The notes beneath the pieces were generated by a model, which was not told the DNA's origin, made no database searches, and worked only from the letters and a program-made list of their open reading frames with translations. A DNA stretch of 64,000 nucleotides, from positions 526,001-590,000 of the forward strand of contig NC_090124.1 in assembly GCF_023973825.1 (NCBI RefSeq), written 5' to 3'. Positions 11,203 through 23,032 of the stretch are shown here, piece after piece (within the stretch, counting starts at the first letter, position 1; each line of letters starts with the position of its first letter). This DNA comes from Plasmodium brasilianum. Lineage: Eukaryota; Apicomplexa; Aconoidasida; Haemosporida; Plasmodiidae. Made by a program: the position numbers and the translations under genes.

Positions 11203-13112
11203 TTCTATGTATACTTACCGATAAAGTAAAATAGCTTGTTTAACTTAGTATTTTTATAAATTATTTCCTTTTTTTATCTCATGACACATTCCTCTTTTAA
11301 GTTCTCTAATACATACAATAAGAACACACATTATTTTATTTTATTTTATTTTTTTTTTTTTTTTCTGTTCCTTAGTCAAGTAACGATAACAAAAAAACAA
11401 CACTTTTTGTTTTTTATCTGCCTCCACACTGGAATGATCAGGATTTATTTGATGTAAAATAATATTAAATTTCTTTTTCATTATTGCTTTAAAAGTTAAA
11501 AAAATTGTGTACATATATGACTTCACATATGTATGTATATATGTAAACTTATCTGTACAAGTTTATCCACATTTATGTGTATATTTATGTTTCTCACTTT
11601 TAAAGAAATTCAAAACATTTGGAAATTTAGAGAGCGCTACTGTAGCAAAAAAAAATGATAAATCAAGTAAGGGATACGGTTTTGTTGTTTACACCGACCC
11701 ACATAGTGCTGCACTAGCTATATCAAATATGAACAAGGTCGAAGTATACACAGGAAAAAGACTTAAGGTAGGAATTTCTCAAAAAAAAAAAAAGATAAAA
11801 TAAAATTAATTAAGATAAGAAAAAATACAACAAAATAATGTACAACAGAAAAAAGAAGTATTTTTTGCAAATATGCCTTTCATGTAATAACACATTTGAA
11901 CACTTTCTAGGTTTTGTTAAAATCTAATTCTAATGAAAACAACAAGAAAAAGATAAAACCCGGATGTACGATTTTCGTTTTTTATTTACCTAACGACTGG
12001 AGTGACAAAGATCTAAAGAGGGTAAGAACAGAGTAAATACGAAAAAGGAGAAGGAAACTTGTATGAAATAATTAATGTGAAAATTGTGGAGAATTTTATC
12101 ATTTATTTAAGATGGCTATTAATTTTTCACTCTTTTATTTATGTAAAGGAATATGTTTATTTATTCTTTCGTGCTTATTTATTTGTTTATATACATGTGT
12201 AGTTCTAATTATTTGCATTATTTTCCGTATTTCTTGTAGCATTTTTCGCATTACGGAAATATATTAGGTGCAACGATAAAAAGGGAAACTAATGGAAAAA
12301 GTAGGGGTTATGGTTTCATTAACTTTGAAAATCAGCAAAGTGCAATTAATGCTGTAGCGGGTATGAATGGATTTAACGCAGGCAATAAATACTTGAAAGT
12401 TTCAATAAAAAAGGGGGAAGAACAGTAAGAATTAAACGTAACAAGAATAAATATCAGCTATATTAGAAATCAATACATGCTTATCATTTTTAATTTTAAC
12501 ATAATTTTTTTTTTTTTCTTTTTAAAAACTTTTTAGGTACTTGGCTCCTCAATATGTAAATATAGATAGAATGCCCAACAATGTAATATAAAAGAATGAA
12601 TACTATAAGGACGATATTTTTTCGTTACTTCAATTATCAATTTGGATATAATATATATATGCATGCATGTATATACATATAAACGTAGATATATGTGGAA
12701 ATATAATTCTAATTTTAGTTATTTGTTCAATTAATACATTTTTTCGAAATTTATTCTATGTATGCATTATGCATATATTAAAAATTTTCTTTTTTTTTTT
12801 TTAACATTTATTTTTATTATTATATTTTTTTTTTTTATTCCCTTTTAGTCGTATACTTCCCCGCCTCCTCCACCTCCACCTATTTCATGCCACGGAAACG
12901 ATTCATCAAATTTCGCTAATAATGAAATGTATTCTATTCAAAATACGTTACCAAATAATCGATTCAATTCTCGTGTTTCTACTAACGAAATGCACCAGTC
13001 ATTTATTAATAGCCAGTATGGGCATTTTCCTTATAATTTTTTTAAAAATAATGAACAAGGGGCTTACATGCAGAGATCTTATAATAAGAACTATAACATG
13101 GGGAAGACCTAA
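10388..13112 (+). CDS. RNA-binding protein with three RRM domains, eight exons
   Basis: Binds single-stranded RNA; the target is unknown. Exons: 10388-10471, 10917-11138, 11376-11453, 11606-11767, 11911-12021, 12240-12424, 12537-12582, 12849-13112. The product is 383 aa. RRM1 spans about residues 8-95 (SIFVYNFP; a weaker YAFIQY RNP1). RRM2 spans about 112-185 ([16 protein letters not shown]). RRM3 spans about 203-278 ([16 protein letters not shown]). The order of three RRMs recalls the CELF/Bruno and poly(A)-binding groups. The tail has a poly-proline run (SPPPPPPI) and is Asn/Gln/Tyr-rich. All joins use GT/AG sites and keep phase. Introns 1, 3 and 5 cut the three RRMs at the same structural point. 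Intron 1 carries a TA/CA microsatellite. The exon structure is well supported; functional naming beyond RNA binding is not. Confidence 0.88.
10561..10890. repeat. TA/CA microsatellite inside intron 1 of the three-RRM gene
   Basis: ATATACACAC-type alternation runs through most of the 445-bp first intron. Because purine and pyrimidine alternate strictly, it is prone to length change and to non-B DNA. It produces several overlapping spurious ORFs rich in Tyr, Ile, Cys, Val and Thr on both strands. Confidence 0.95.
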
Positions 13113-14136
13113 ATTATTTTATTTAATTATAATTCAATATATATATGTATATATATTCATATAAATTAATTAAATTAAAATAACTTCAAGAATTGTACAT
13201 GTGTATAATAATATACATATTACATATATACCCACATCTGTATATGCGCATGCCTGCTTGTGCACATCTACAAATGTATATATATATATATATATATATA
13301 TGTACGTACATTTAATACACGTTCATTTAATTAACGAAAATCTTTCTGTGAAACAATGTAAAAATGTTTCTTGTAGACTTTTCATATTTTTGCTTATTCC
13401 TTATAACATATTTATGATAATATTATAAGGTTTTGAGATTCAAATATATTTATAGAATTTTTTTCTCTCCAAAAAAAAAAAAAAAAGAAGAAATATATAT
13501 TGTATTACTTTTTAAATTAACGAAATGTTTATTTCAATGTTTTACGTTATAAGAAATAGCTTTTAATTTATTACTCTGTTATATATATATATGCATGATA
13601 ACCTTTCAATTTTGTTTAAAAGAGAGAGAGAGAGAAAAAAAAAAAAAAGAAAAAAAAGAAGCTTAATTAAAATATATACAAAAATAATAATGAAAATAAA
13701 GCATTTTATGTATGAATTTATGTTAAATTATTTACTTTTATTTTTATGTTTGGTATATATATATATATATATACATATATAAATAAATGAACCCCATTAT
13801 ACGCCACTTTTTTTCTTTTTTTTTTTTTTAAATTATAAAATGTATGGCTAACTTTAAAACTAAATATAATGTAACTATAATTTTAATAATTTAAAGCTGA
13901 TGACATGAATTATTGTGTGTTAAAATAAACTCATTCGTAAGTAGGAATAACTTTCGAGGAATCATTTCAACAGGTCCCTTTTCGAATTGATCATTCTCCA
14001 TTATACATATTTAATACGCTTATACTCGCTAGCGAAACGATATCATATCTACATAAATGTAAACTTGCATATATAATAGTACCCAAACAAAATAAGAAAA
14101 CAAATAAAAAGTAAAATATCTGTGTGCAAAAAATTT
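13113..14136. other. 3' flank of the three-RRM gene, no supported gene
   Basis: Contains (TA)n runs at about 13277-13302 and 13757-13774 and poly-A tracts, consistent with 3' UTR and intergenic DNA. Positions 13925-14080 are less AT-biased. No clear ORF, tRNA or snoRNA signature was found. Confidence 0.6.
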
Positions 14137-14434
14137 TTATCGTGCTGTGTTATCCCATTCTTTGTACCATTTCCCATAAGGGAAGAATAATAAGGATAAG
14201 GTATGAACACATTTTTCCCTTCTCTCTTGATAAATTAAAAAAGTTAAAAAATTTTAAGCTTTTGTATTCTAAAGGATAATAAATGACGCGTTCTTAAAAA
14301 AAAAAAAAAAAAAAACATATTGTTTCCTAAACAACCACATATTAAAAGCTATAATTCTATATGTCTATCTATATTTCCCTTTTTTCAAACCTTAGGAATA
14401 ACAAATCGGGGAAAATATTCATATTGGTCCTCAT
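14137..14434 (-). CDS. Candidate two-exon, 42-residue microprotein
   Basis: Family not recognised. Exon 1 (14391-14434) starts at ATG and encodes 14 residues (MRTNMNIFPDLLFL), ending in phase 2 before GTTTGA. Exon 2 (14137-14221) restores phase and encodes a 27-residue tail with a short hydrophobic stretch and then FPYGKWYKEWDNTAR before TAA. The aromatic and charged tail looks protein-like and resembles small mitochondrial membrane subunits in style only. The donor is weak (GTTTGA) and the acceptor lacks a clean pyrimidine tract. The opposite strand has an alternative reading (hydrophobic ILVLMSIIVFLLF at about 14418-14456). It sits between convergent and downstream genes, in less AT-biased DNA. 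Confidence 0.3.
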
Positions 14435-14871
14435 GTCAATAATTGTTTTTCTTCTCTTTAAATGATGTAAAGTATAAGATGTAGGAGAAAACAAAAAGAC
14501 GTGTGACTACTTAAAGTTGCAGTATTTAACAATAATTTTTTTTCTTCCATACTTGGAATGAGAGTTTAATTTTTTTTTTTTTTTTTTTTTCCTATTTTAT
14601 TCATTCCTTTTTTCTATTGGAATAACATATTCTTATAAAAGACGAGTTAACATACATGATTTATGCCTATATATATATGATCATATAAAAACATATACAT
14701 TTATATGTATATAGATACATACATACATAGATGCACATGCACATGTATACATACTTATGTGCAAACAGTAAACGATGCAGTTTTAATATTTAATATTTAA
14801 AAAGCTTAAAAATTTTTATATTATGGTAGTTCCTCCTCTTTATGTACATAGGTGGAAAGAGGACACTACTA
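14435..14871. other. 3' flank of falcilysin, no supported gene
   Basis: Poly-T at 14571-14590 and TA-rich sequence. It probably holds the falcilysin 3' UTR and terminator, since falcilysin is read leftwards and ends at 14872. No RNA gene or ORF of note. Confidence 0.55.
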
Positions 14872-17800
14872 TTACTCAATAAGAATATTTTTAAATTCTT
14901 TATCTACATTATTCGTGTAATCGTTTGCCTTTTCCTTGCTTGTTATGATAACGATACTTTTTTCAAATTCTTTAACCTTTTTTTCTAACAAATCTGCAAA
15001 TTTATAAAAGTCTTCTTTTTTTGTGTTCATAATTCTATTTCTAAATTCAATTCGATCTTGCTCAGATTCGTTCGATATAACCCTTAAAAAGGAGAGTTTG
15101 CTCAGTTCAACTCCTCTTCTTGGTCTGTCAATAGTACCGATAGCATTAATAATGTATCTGAGTAAATCATTTTTCGTCATAGTATCTGCCATTTTCCTTA
15201 ACCCTTGAGCTGCCTCTCTAAATGTTTGTAAAGTCTTTTCTAAATTTGGATCTCTAGCAGATAAAAATACTACGACTCCATCATATTCAATATCTGCAAA
15301 AACACCATAAGCGCCATTGAGGCCTCTAACAGTTTCCCAAAGATACGAATTTTTTAGAGCTGCTACAATTACTGTAAAAGCAGGATCTAAATATTCTCCT
15401 TCATTAAACAAAACACCCGACATTGATACAGAATTCACAAACGTTGGTATGACAAAAAATTCTTTTTTCGATTGTTCCCCTTCCAGCACTTTGCTTTGTT
15501 TTATTTCATCATTCCATCCAGTACCTGTTATGTTATTACCGTTGTTGTTACTACTTCTAACACTCGCTTCATTTTCCTCAAAATACATCAAAAGATTTTT
15601 AAACGTTTCTTTGGACTTCACAAAAAGTTGATTTAAGTCTCCAGCATCAGATGTTACACTTATTATTAAATTACTCCTACTGAATATTTTTTTTCTCATT
15701 CTATTTAAAATCTGCTCAAAAGCTGGGAAATCTGTTTCTGCTAACTGTAACTGTTCTTGCAATTTTAAATAATTTTCGTATCCATATGTCACATTGTGTG
15801 CATAATATTTTGAATTGAGATGAGACTTCACATACTTCATTAATATGGAATACCCTTTTGAACTAAATGCTGTTTTCATTCCATTAATTTTTCTTTTTAA
15901 TATCTCTATAATTTTTTTTTTATTCGAAAAATCGGATTCTTTTAATGCTTCTAGTACAATATCTAATGCTTCATTACATTTATGACTTAATACATGAATT
16001 TCGAAATTAAAATAAGCATGTGCGTTATATTTATCTGTAACATTTAAACGATCACTTGTAGAATATAATGCTACGTTCGACATCATATTCCCTATATTTT
16101 TCTCTCTTAAAATTACAAACTCTTCTGATGATCTTTTATTCGTTTTATTTTCAAGAATTAGAGATTTGAATAAATTTAAGTAGCTCAGTTCTTCTAGTGT
16201 TAAATTGTCTATAGAAAATATAAACTGCAGATATAAAATACCACTAGTAGGCATTTCATAAATTAGAATTGGTACTTTTGTTTCATCCACCTTTTGTATA
16301 GAACCCTCATTCATATGTACTTTTTTTTCTGTAGATAATTTGCTTAAAATGTACTTACTTTGGAAATAATTCATATTTTGCTTAAGGATGTCCTTACTAG
16401 ACTTTGCATAATTATATTGCTGCATATTATTTTCTTCCTTAACCTCTGTGAAGTACACATTTACCGGAATTTCTAACGTTTTTTTATTTAAATCCGATAT
16501 ACTAATAATGGGAAATTTATCTAAATGTTCAGGTGATTCTACAGTATTTTTGTACTTGTTTAATTGTTCAAAATCATTTATTATTTCTTCCTTTTCCTTT
16601 TCTGTAAAATTTTCAATTCTTTTCTTTAAAGACTCCTTTTCCAATTTCTCTTGTTCATTTCCATAATGTTCATCTCCTTCAAGTAAAATAACAGCACGAT
16701 GATCATTATTAATGAAATGCTTTTCAACTATATTTTCTAAATACTTAGGTTCATTTTTTATTTTATGCTTAACAACGTTTAGATGTTTTTCAAAATCAAA
16801 CATTAGCATTGGATCTCTATTATAATTCAATCGTGCAGCCATTTCAAATATAAAATCGATACTTTTTGAAGTTTTTAAATTAGCTTCTTTCAACACAAAT
16901 TCTATATTATTTATTGCTGCTTCTACAGCTGATTTATTGAATCCTTCTTGTACAACTTTTTTCAAAGCATCCAAAACAACGTTTTCTACTTCATAATGTA
17001 CTTTATCTATACTTATATTTCTTTCATTCTTTTCCTTAATTCCTTTTAATCCTATGCTAAAAACATATTGAACAAGACTATCATTTAAACCCCTATCAAC
17101 AACACTATTACCCAAACCGCATTCAATTAACGCTTTATATAATACACTCTCTGATGTATGGGTCAAAAGGTTATTTACTATTAACAAAGCATAATAATCA
17201 GTAGGGGATTCCAAACTTAAATCTACATCAGAACTTTTACTTTTCTTTGGGTTTAATAACCAGGAAATAGAAACTAAATTTTCTTTTTCCTCCGAATGAT
17301 CAGCAAATTTCTTCTTAACATAAAAAGGACCTTTTTTATAATCTTGATATTTTACATCCTCAACAGCATCATCTCTATATTTGGTCAAGTCAAGTTGACT
17401 CAAATAATTGTCCACAAAATTTAGAAGTTCGGTTGGATTGTTTTTGCTAAAAAAAAATACCTTAATTTTCTTAGGGTTGTAATTTTTGTAATAAAACTCT
17501 TTAAATTCTTCATAGGTTAAATTTGGAATTTCCTTAGGATCTCCACCACTAATATTTGAATGCACATTATCTGGAAATATATACTTCATAATTTCGTAAT
17601 ACAAATCTTGTAAGGGATTGCTAAATGATCCTTTCATTTCATTATACACTATGCCATTAAAAGAAACCTTATAATCTTTTATTTTTGGAACATCTAAATT
17701 TTTTTCCTCTTCCTTCAATTTCTCTACTTCGTATGTCCATCCCTCTGTTTGAAATATAAATTTATTCTCAAGTACATTTGGTTGAAACACACTATCCATA

Positions 17801-18357
17801 TATATACTCATTATGTTGAAAAAATCTCTATTGTTCATTGATCCAGCCATATATATAGTTCTATCATTAAAAGTATAAGCATTTAAATGTGTGTTTAAGG
17901 TCCCTTTTTCTAATAACCCCATAGAATCTTTATAGTTGAAATTTTTAGAACCGGATAAAACTGTATGTTCTAATATATGTGGAATTCCTTTACCTGAATG
18001 TGTCAACGTTTTAACATAAAAAGCAAATGATTGATCAACATCTAAAGGATCATTTGAACCTAATGCTATCACTTGCGTTTTTGCCTTCTTATGCTCATAC
18101 ACTGTATATGTCATATTAAATTTATCATTGTATCTTTTTTCAACAATATCGTAACTTTTATGTTCCGGGCATTTTTCCTGAATCCAATCTGGTGTTTTAT
18201 TCATAATGGCTGTAAATGAATATAAGTTTGTCGTATTTATGGAGTAAATAAAACTGTTGGTAAATAGGTTATATTTTCTTTTATCCACTCTGCAAAAAAT
18301 GCCATTGACACAATTGGTGATAATGTTTATATATCCCAAAACTTTCATTAATTTCAT
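14872..18357 (-). CDS. FLN: Falcilysin, M16C zinc metalloprotease
   Basis: An M16C (PreP-like) peptidase. In P. falciparum it cleaves globin peptides in the food vacuole and transit peptides in the apicoplast. The product is 1161 aa in one exon; P. falciparum falcilysin is about 1193 aa. The inverted zinc motif HxxEH is HILEH at residues 127-131, inside [14 protein letters not shown]. The third zinc ligand is probably the Glu in YNEMKG at about residue 240. The C-terminal Arg/Tyr substrate region ([18 protein letters not shown] in reverse-domain context) is present. The first ~50 residues are hydrophobic and then basic, fitting a bipartite or atypical targeting region. Compared with P. falciparum as I recall it, the Asn/His-rich linkers near residue 370 and in the middle are shorter, which explains most of the length difference. 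The start at 18357 is the first in-frame ATG and matches the family N-terminus. Confidence 0.97.
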   Translation of the reverse strand: MKLMKVLGYINIITNCVNGIFCRVDKRKYNLFTNSFIYSINTTNLYSFTAIMNKTPDWIQEKCPEHKSYDIVEKRYNDKFNMTYTVYEHKKAKTQVIALGSNDPLDVDQSFAFYVKTLTHSGKGIPHILEHTVLSGSKNFNYKDSMGLLEKGTLNTHLNAYTFNDRTIYMAGSMNNRDFFNIMSIYMDSVFQPNVLENKFIFQTEGWTYEVEKLKEEEKNLDVPKIKDYKVSFNGIVYNEMKGSFSNPLQDLYYEIMKYIFPDNVHSNISGGDPKEIPNLTYEEFKEFYYKNYNPKKIKVFFFSKNNPTELLNFVDNYLSQLDLTKYRDDAVEDVKYQDYKKGPFYVKKKFADHSEEKENLVSISWLLNPKKSKSSDVDLSLESPTDYYALLIVNNLLTHTSESVLYKALIECGLGNSVVDRGLNDSLVQYVFSIGLKGIKEKNERNISIDKVHYEVENVVLDALKKVVQEGFNKSAVEAAINNIEFVLKEANLKTSKSIDFIFEMAARLNYNRDPMLMFDFEKHLNVVKHKIKNEPKYLENIVEKHFINNDHRAVILLEGDEHYGNEQEKLEKESLKKRIENFTEKEKEEIINDFEQLNKYKNTVESPEHLDKFPIISISDLNKKTLEIPVNVYFTEVKEENNMQQYNYAKSSKDILKQNMNYFQSKYILSKLSTEKKVHMNEGSIQKVDETKVPILIYEMPTSGILYLQFIFSIDNLTLEELSYLNLFKSLILENKTNKRSSEEFVILREKNIGNMMSNVALYSTSDRLNVTDKYNAHAYFNFEIHVLSHKCNEALDIVLEALKESDFSNKKKIIEILKRKINGMKTAFSSKGYSILMKYVKSHLNSKYYAHNVTYGYENYLKLQEQLQLAETDFPAFEQILNRMRKKIFSRSNLIISVTSDAGDLNQLFVKSKETFKNLLMYFEENEASVRSSNNNGNNITGTGWNDEIKQSKVLEGEQSKKEFFVIPTFVNSVSMSGVLFNEGEYLDPAFTVIVAALKNSYLWETVRGLNGAYGVFADIEYDGVVVFLSARDPNLEKTLQTFREAAQGLRKMADTMTKNDLLRYIINAIGTIDRPRRGVELSKLSFLRVISNESEQDRIEFRNRIMNTKKEDFYKFADLLEKKVKEFEKSIVIITSKEKANDYTNNVDKEFKNILIE

Positions 18358-19285
18358 TTATTACGTACGTATAAATAAATAAGGTAAAATTTTTTTTTTT
18401 TTTTTAATTTTGTTTTTAAATTTAAAAACAAATTATATGACAAAGATATTTGTTTTTTTTTTATATTTATTTTATTCAAGCTATGATATTCTTTTTTTGA
18501 AGTAAATACCAAAACGATTCGTGCAAAAAAAATTGATGTACTAATCAGTGTTCGTGTTTTAGGTGTACCAACAAATAATTGTTTAAGTTAAGGTTATTTC
18601 GTAAGGGGTACATAAATATATATATATACGCATACTCATTGAGCACTTTTCTTAGTGGTACCCCTTTATATATACATTATTTATTTTGTTTTTTTTTGTA
18701 CGTTAATTAAAAAAAGTTTCAAATGTTTAACCTTATTTTATTTTTATTTTTTGTCCTATTCTCTTGAATAAAAAAATTTCGTTTCACCTTTATTTACTTT
18801 ATTCCATTTATTGATTAAATTTCACTTAATATAATTTTACCCCTATTTTTAATTGAAAAATTTTTTTTTTTTACTAAGTGCATGTTATATTTTAGCATTA
18901 ATGGGATCAATATTTTTTAGCTTTCTGCACGCCCGTTGCTTTAATATAGTCGAATACACATATTTCTTTGCTCAATATAATTAAAGAAATATAAACATAT
19001 TTGGTCATTTACAAAAATATTAAAACTTACTTGTTTTTAGAAGTATGTAAATACACGCAAGTTTATGAGTACATTTGGTACATGTAAATATTAAAGCTTT
19101 TTTGCCTCAGATGCATGTTTAAATATAAAAGTGTATTTATATATAAAAATGTGTATACACATAAAAACGTTCATAAAATTGTAGATGCATTAACATGTGT
19201 AAATACTTAGAGAATTGTATAAACCCTTGACCATGTAAACAAGTGAATGCTTAAACTCGCGGGCATATGAATATGTGTACATATA

Positions 19286-19640
19286 ATCATTTGCACATAT
19301 AAACACTTGCACATATAAACACTTGCACATATAAACACTTGCACATATAAACACTTGCACATGTAAACACTTGCACATGTAAACACCTGCACATGTAAAC
19401 ACCTGTACATGTAAACACTTGCACATGTAAACACTTGCACATGTAAACACATGCCCATGTAAACACTTGCACATGTAAACACTTGCACATGTAAACACTT
19501 GCACATGTAAACACTTGCACATGTAAACACTTGCACATGTAAACACTTGCACACGTAAACACTTGCACATGTAAACACATGCCCATGTAAACGCTTGCAC
19601 ATGTGAACACTTGCACATGTATATACTACACCTGCATATA
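19286..19640. repeat. 16-bp minisatellite, unit ACATGTAAACACTTGC, about 21 copies
   Basis: The unit is seen head to tail, with a variant first block (ACATATAAACACTTGC) and occasional ATGCCC or CCTG changes. Sixteen is not a multiple of three, so three units make a 48-base cycle that stays open in all three minus-strand frames and encodes the same Cys/Val-rich 16-residue motif in different registers. Degenerate copies extend left to about 19040. It lies upstream of falcilysin. Confidence 0.95.
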
Positions 19641-22600
19641 TAAGCGCCTTCAAACATACGAACCCCAGTGAAGGTAGAAATACTTAATAACGTAAAGGAA
19701 AATGTTTATAAGTGAATAATACTCCCTCTATTCGTTTGCACATACATATATATATAGAATTATTTTTTTTTTCTTAATTCTCACATAAGCATAAAAGGGA
19801 ATATTTTTAAATAGTTCTGTTCCATATTATGTTCCTGAGCACATTAAGTAATTTAAAAAAGGGGTAACAATAATTTAAATGAGTAGTACTACACAAAAAA
19901 ATATAGCTATTAACAAATAAAAGCAAGAAAAATGCATACATGGTAGATAAAATAATTTTTCACCTATATCCCCAAAAATGCATAATCGTTTATCATTATG
20001 TATATATGCAATTTAAAGTACATCGTTTATTTCATTGTATGGCAAAATTATTATTTGTTTTTTTTTTTTAAAATTGATACATTTCCATATACGAAAAAAA
20101 TTTCCGCATATTTTAAAAAAGATCCAATATCTGCATCTCAACCAACATTATAAGTATTAATTGTTATTTAATCATATATTCATATATAAACATTCGCGAT
20201 ATTACTATTTTACCATTTGAATGTTTTTTAAATACTAAAAAGTAATTATACGTAATCGTAAAAAAAAAAAAAAAAAGAATAAAAATATTATTTTTCAATA
20301 ATGAAAAAGTACAATGATAAAAAAATAATTACTTCCAAAAAAAAAAAGAAAATAAGCATATATGTGTAGATGCGAATAAATTACAAAACTTTAGTACTTT
20401 AAATTTTTGTATATTCTAGCATGTTTTTTCCATACACATTATTCCACTGTTTTATTATTTCCCTAATTAAATATCCTAGATTTTGCTCTTTTATTTAAAT
20501 TTTCATAGGTACGAATTGATATAGTAACCATATGGTTTCACCAATTACATTTCATATTTCATCAAACTTTTAGTCCGAAAAATGTATATGTGGAATTGTA
20601 ATTTTAAAATATTTTTTCTTTTATTTCATTAAACTCATCAAAGATATTTTTATGTGTATATATATGTACCTATATAAAAACTTACACAAATGTATATATA
20701 CAGATGCGTGCTTACTCGAGTTTTCAAATTCAGCACATACCTTATTACATTAGAATACAAAATATATGTTATATAAGTTATATAATTTATTAAATGAATA
20801 TCAAACGTATAAGGGGAAAAATACTACATTAGTTTTTCACAATTACATGTGATATTGTATACTATAAAAAAAAATATACACTTCTGAAGTCCTTAGAAAA
20901 ACAACTATAATAAAATATAACGGGGTAACATAAAAAATAATTTATACTAGTTCCTTTTTACTTTTAACGTTTCTATTCATTTGCGTCAAAGTGTATATAT
21001 ATATATATGTATGTGTGTATGTAGTACTGTACACGTGTAATATTATAAATATGTGTATATATACGTGCGTACATTCGTTTCTATATTGAAATCTATGTAT
21101 TTTTATTACCCATATGCGCAATTATACAAGTGTATTTCACATTTTAAAAATAAAAACTTGTTATAATTAGACAAAATATAAAAATTATTTACTTGAAAAA
21201 AAAAAAAAATTAATCACGTAAAAATAATTTAACACATAATTTTTAATAAAATACAAAGCCCAACGTTTTTTATTATTATCTTTTAAAATATATATTTTTT
21301 CCAGTTAAAGTATGAACAAAGAAAGAGGGCTTTTTAAATTATTTCCATAAATGTGCTAATAAATTTACTATTATATTTATTTATCTGTTAATTTATTTAT
21401 TATTGCACATTTTTGCTTTAATTTCGAGGGGCTTACTATATTCATATGAGTGTAGCTAACGGATAAGGAAAATCGCTATTTCAAGGAATTTTTAAAAAAA
21501 TAGCGCAGTTACGGGGAACTTAAATAATAATCTTATAATTTTATTTAAGTTCGCACAAATATCTATTATATATGTACACTTTATGTATAATTATTATATA
21601 TAAATATATATATATATGTAGAATAATAAGTATATATTCATAAATATATCCCTATAATTATAAATATATATTATTTATGTGCAATTTCGTACATACTAAC
21701 TTGTACTAATTTATAAAAAAAAAATTTAATTATATTTTTTTTTATTAAAAATCCAAATTTTTTACTTTTTAACGGTTTCACAATCCTGAATAGTTTAGAA
21801 ATAGAAACCAAAAAAAAAAAAAAAAAGAAAGAATTCACTGACACCAACCATTCACAAATTGATAACAGTGTTTATTTAATTATATTTACTTAGAAGTTTA
21901 TTATATCATAGTTAACTACAATTACCTCTTTTTTTTTTTTTTTTTTTTTTAATAATGTTTTAAGTAAATATTAGGTACGAAGAGCAGATAAACTTAATTA
22001 TATATTTATTTATATTTATATATATATATATATATAAGTTTAAATACATTTTATTTTTTTTGTGAGAATTTTTTTTAGCATTATGATGCTTGAACAAATT
22101 TTATTGTTAGTATTAATATGAGCTATTTTTCATTTTCTTTTTCTCCTTTTTATTACTTGTTTTAATAAAAAATTTTTCTGAAATTTATATATACATAAAA
22201 TTTTTTTAATTTACATATATAATTAACAAATATATTTATATATATATATTTTTTATGTACGTATATATATATATATATATATATATATACTTATACGAAT
22301 TACACGAGAAGTAATATTACGCCTTATAATACACTTTTTCTTCGTATATAAAAAAGATTAAACTAGATTTTAAGTTATTAAAAATTACACAATATTAATT
22401 ACATTAATGAGAAATATTGTTTTATACTTTTTGAAGTTTTAAAAAAATAGAAAATTTTGTCTTTTTTTAACATCCATTTATTCATTTTTAAATAATAAAG
22501 CTTTTTTTTAATAACATTTTACAAAATGTAGTAAAATATTTTGATGTACATGTATTGCATATGTACACATGCATATATATAAGTACATAAGATGTATAAA

Positions 22601-22681
22601 TACATATACATGTACTTCGTAATATTTGCATGTTATGTATATTTATTTATACATATAAAGCTACATATGTACACATAAATG

Positions 22682-22684
<3 letters not shown>

Positions 22685-22729
<45 letters not shown>
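22685..22729. repeat. (TA)n microsatellite
   Basis: Uninterrupted TA run within the PIAS upstream region, one of many in this window. Listed because of its length. Confidence 0.95.
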
Positions 22730-22731
<2 letters not shown>

Positions 22732-23032
22732 CATAGGTACATAAGATGTTTACATTTATATACATATACATATAAATAATCTATGCATATTGTATATGTA
22801 TGCATATCTACATTTTCGATTTTAATTATGTTTTTATTGTTAATTTTTTTGTGTGGATTAAATAGCTATTAATGCGATTATTGTATATAAAAGTTTAATT
22901 TTTTGTTAATAAAAAATAGTATACTAATAATATATAAAAAGCAGAAAAAGGAAAGTACAAAAAATATTTTAAGCTGATAGAAATAATACATTTAGGAAAA
23001 AAAAAATATACCTATATATATATATAGTAACA

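Larger units (their letters stand above)
18358..23032. other. Long divergent intergenic region between falcilysin and PIAS
   Basis: About 4.7 kb between two outward-facing genes, so promoters and leaders of both are expected here. Content is poly-A/T runs, long (TA)n blocks (for example 22263-22288, 22685-22729) and a 16-bp minisatellite at 19286-19640 with degenerate copies on its left. A short open stretch on the minus strand near 18890-18976 looks faintly protein-like but has no start or partner exons. Nothing else is supported. Confidence 0.6.

Noticed and set aside
13890..13980. Possible C/D-box snoRNA (GCTGATGACA)
   Set aside because: A C-box-like GATGA is present but no matching CTGA D box or terminal stem was found.
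19060..19657. Cys-rich ORFs and a zinc-finger-like CTKCTH phrase on the minus strand
   Set aside because: The ORFs are the 16-bp minisatellite, and the CTKC phrase comes from decayed copies of the same unit. A nearby GTAAGT is not enough to support a gene.
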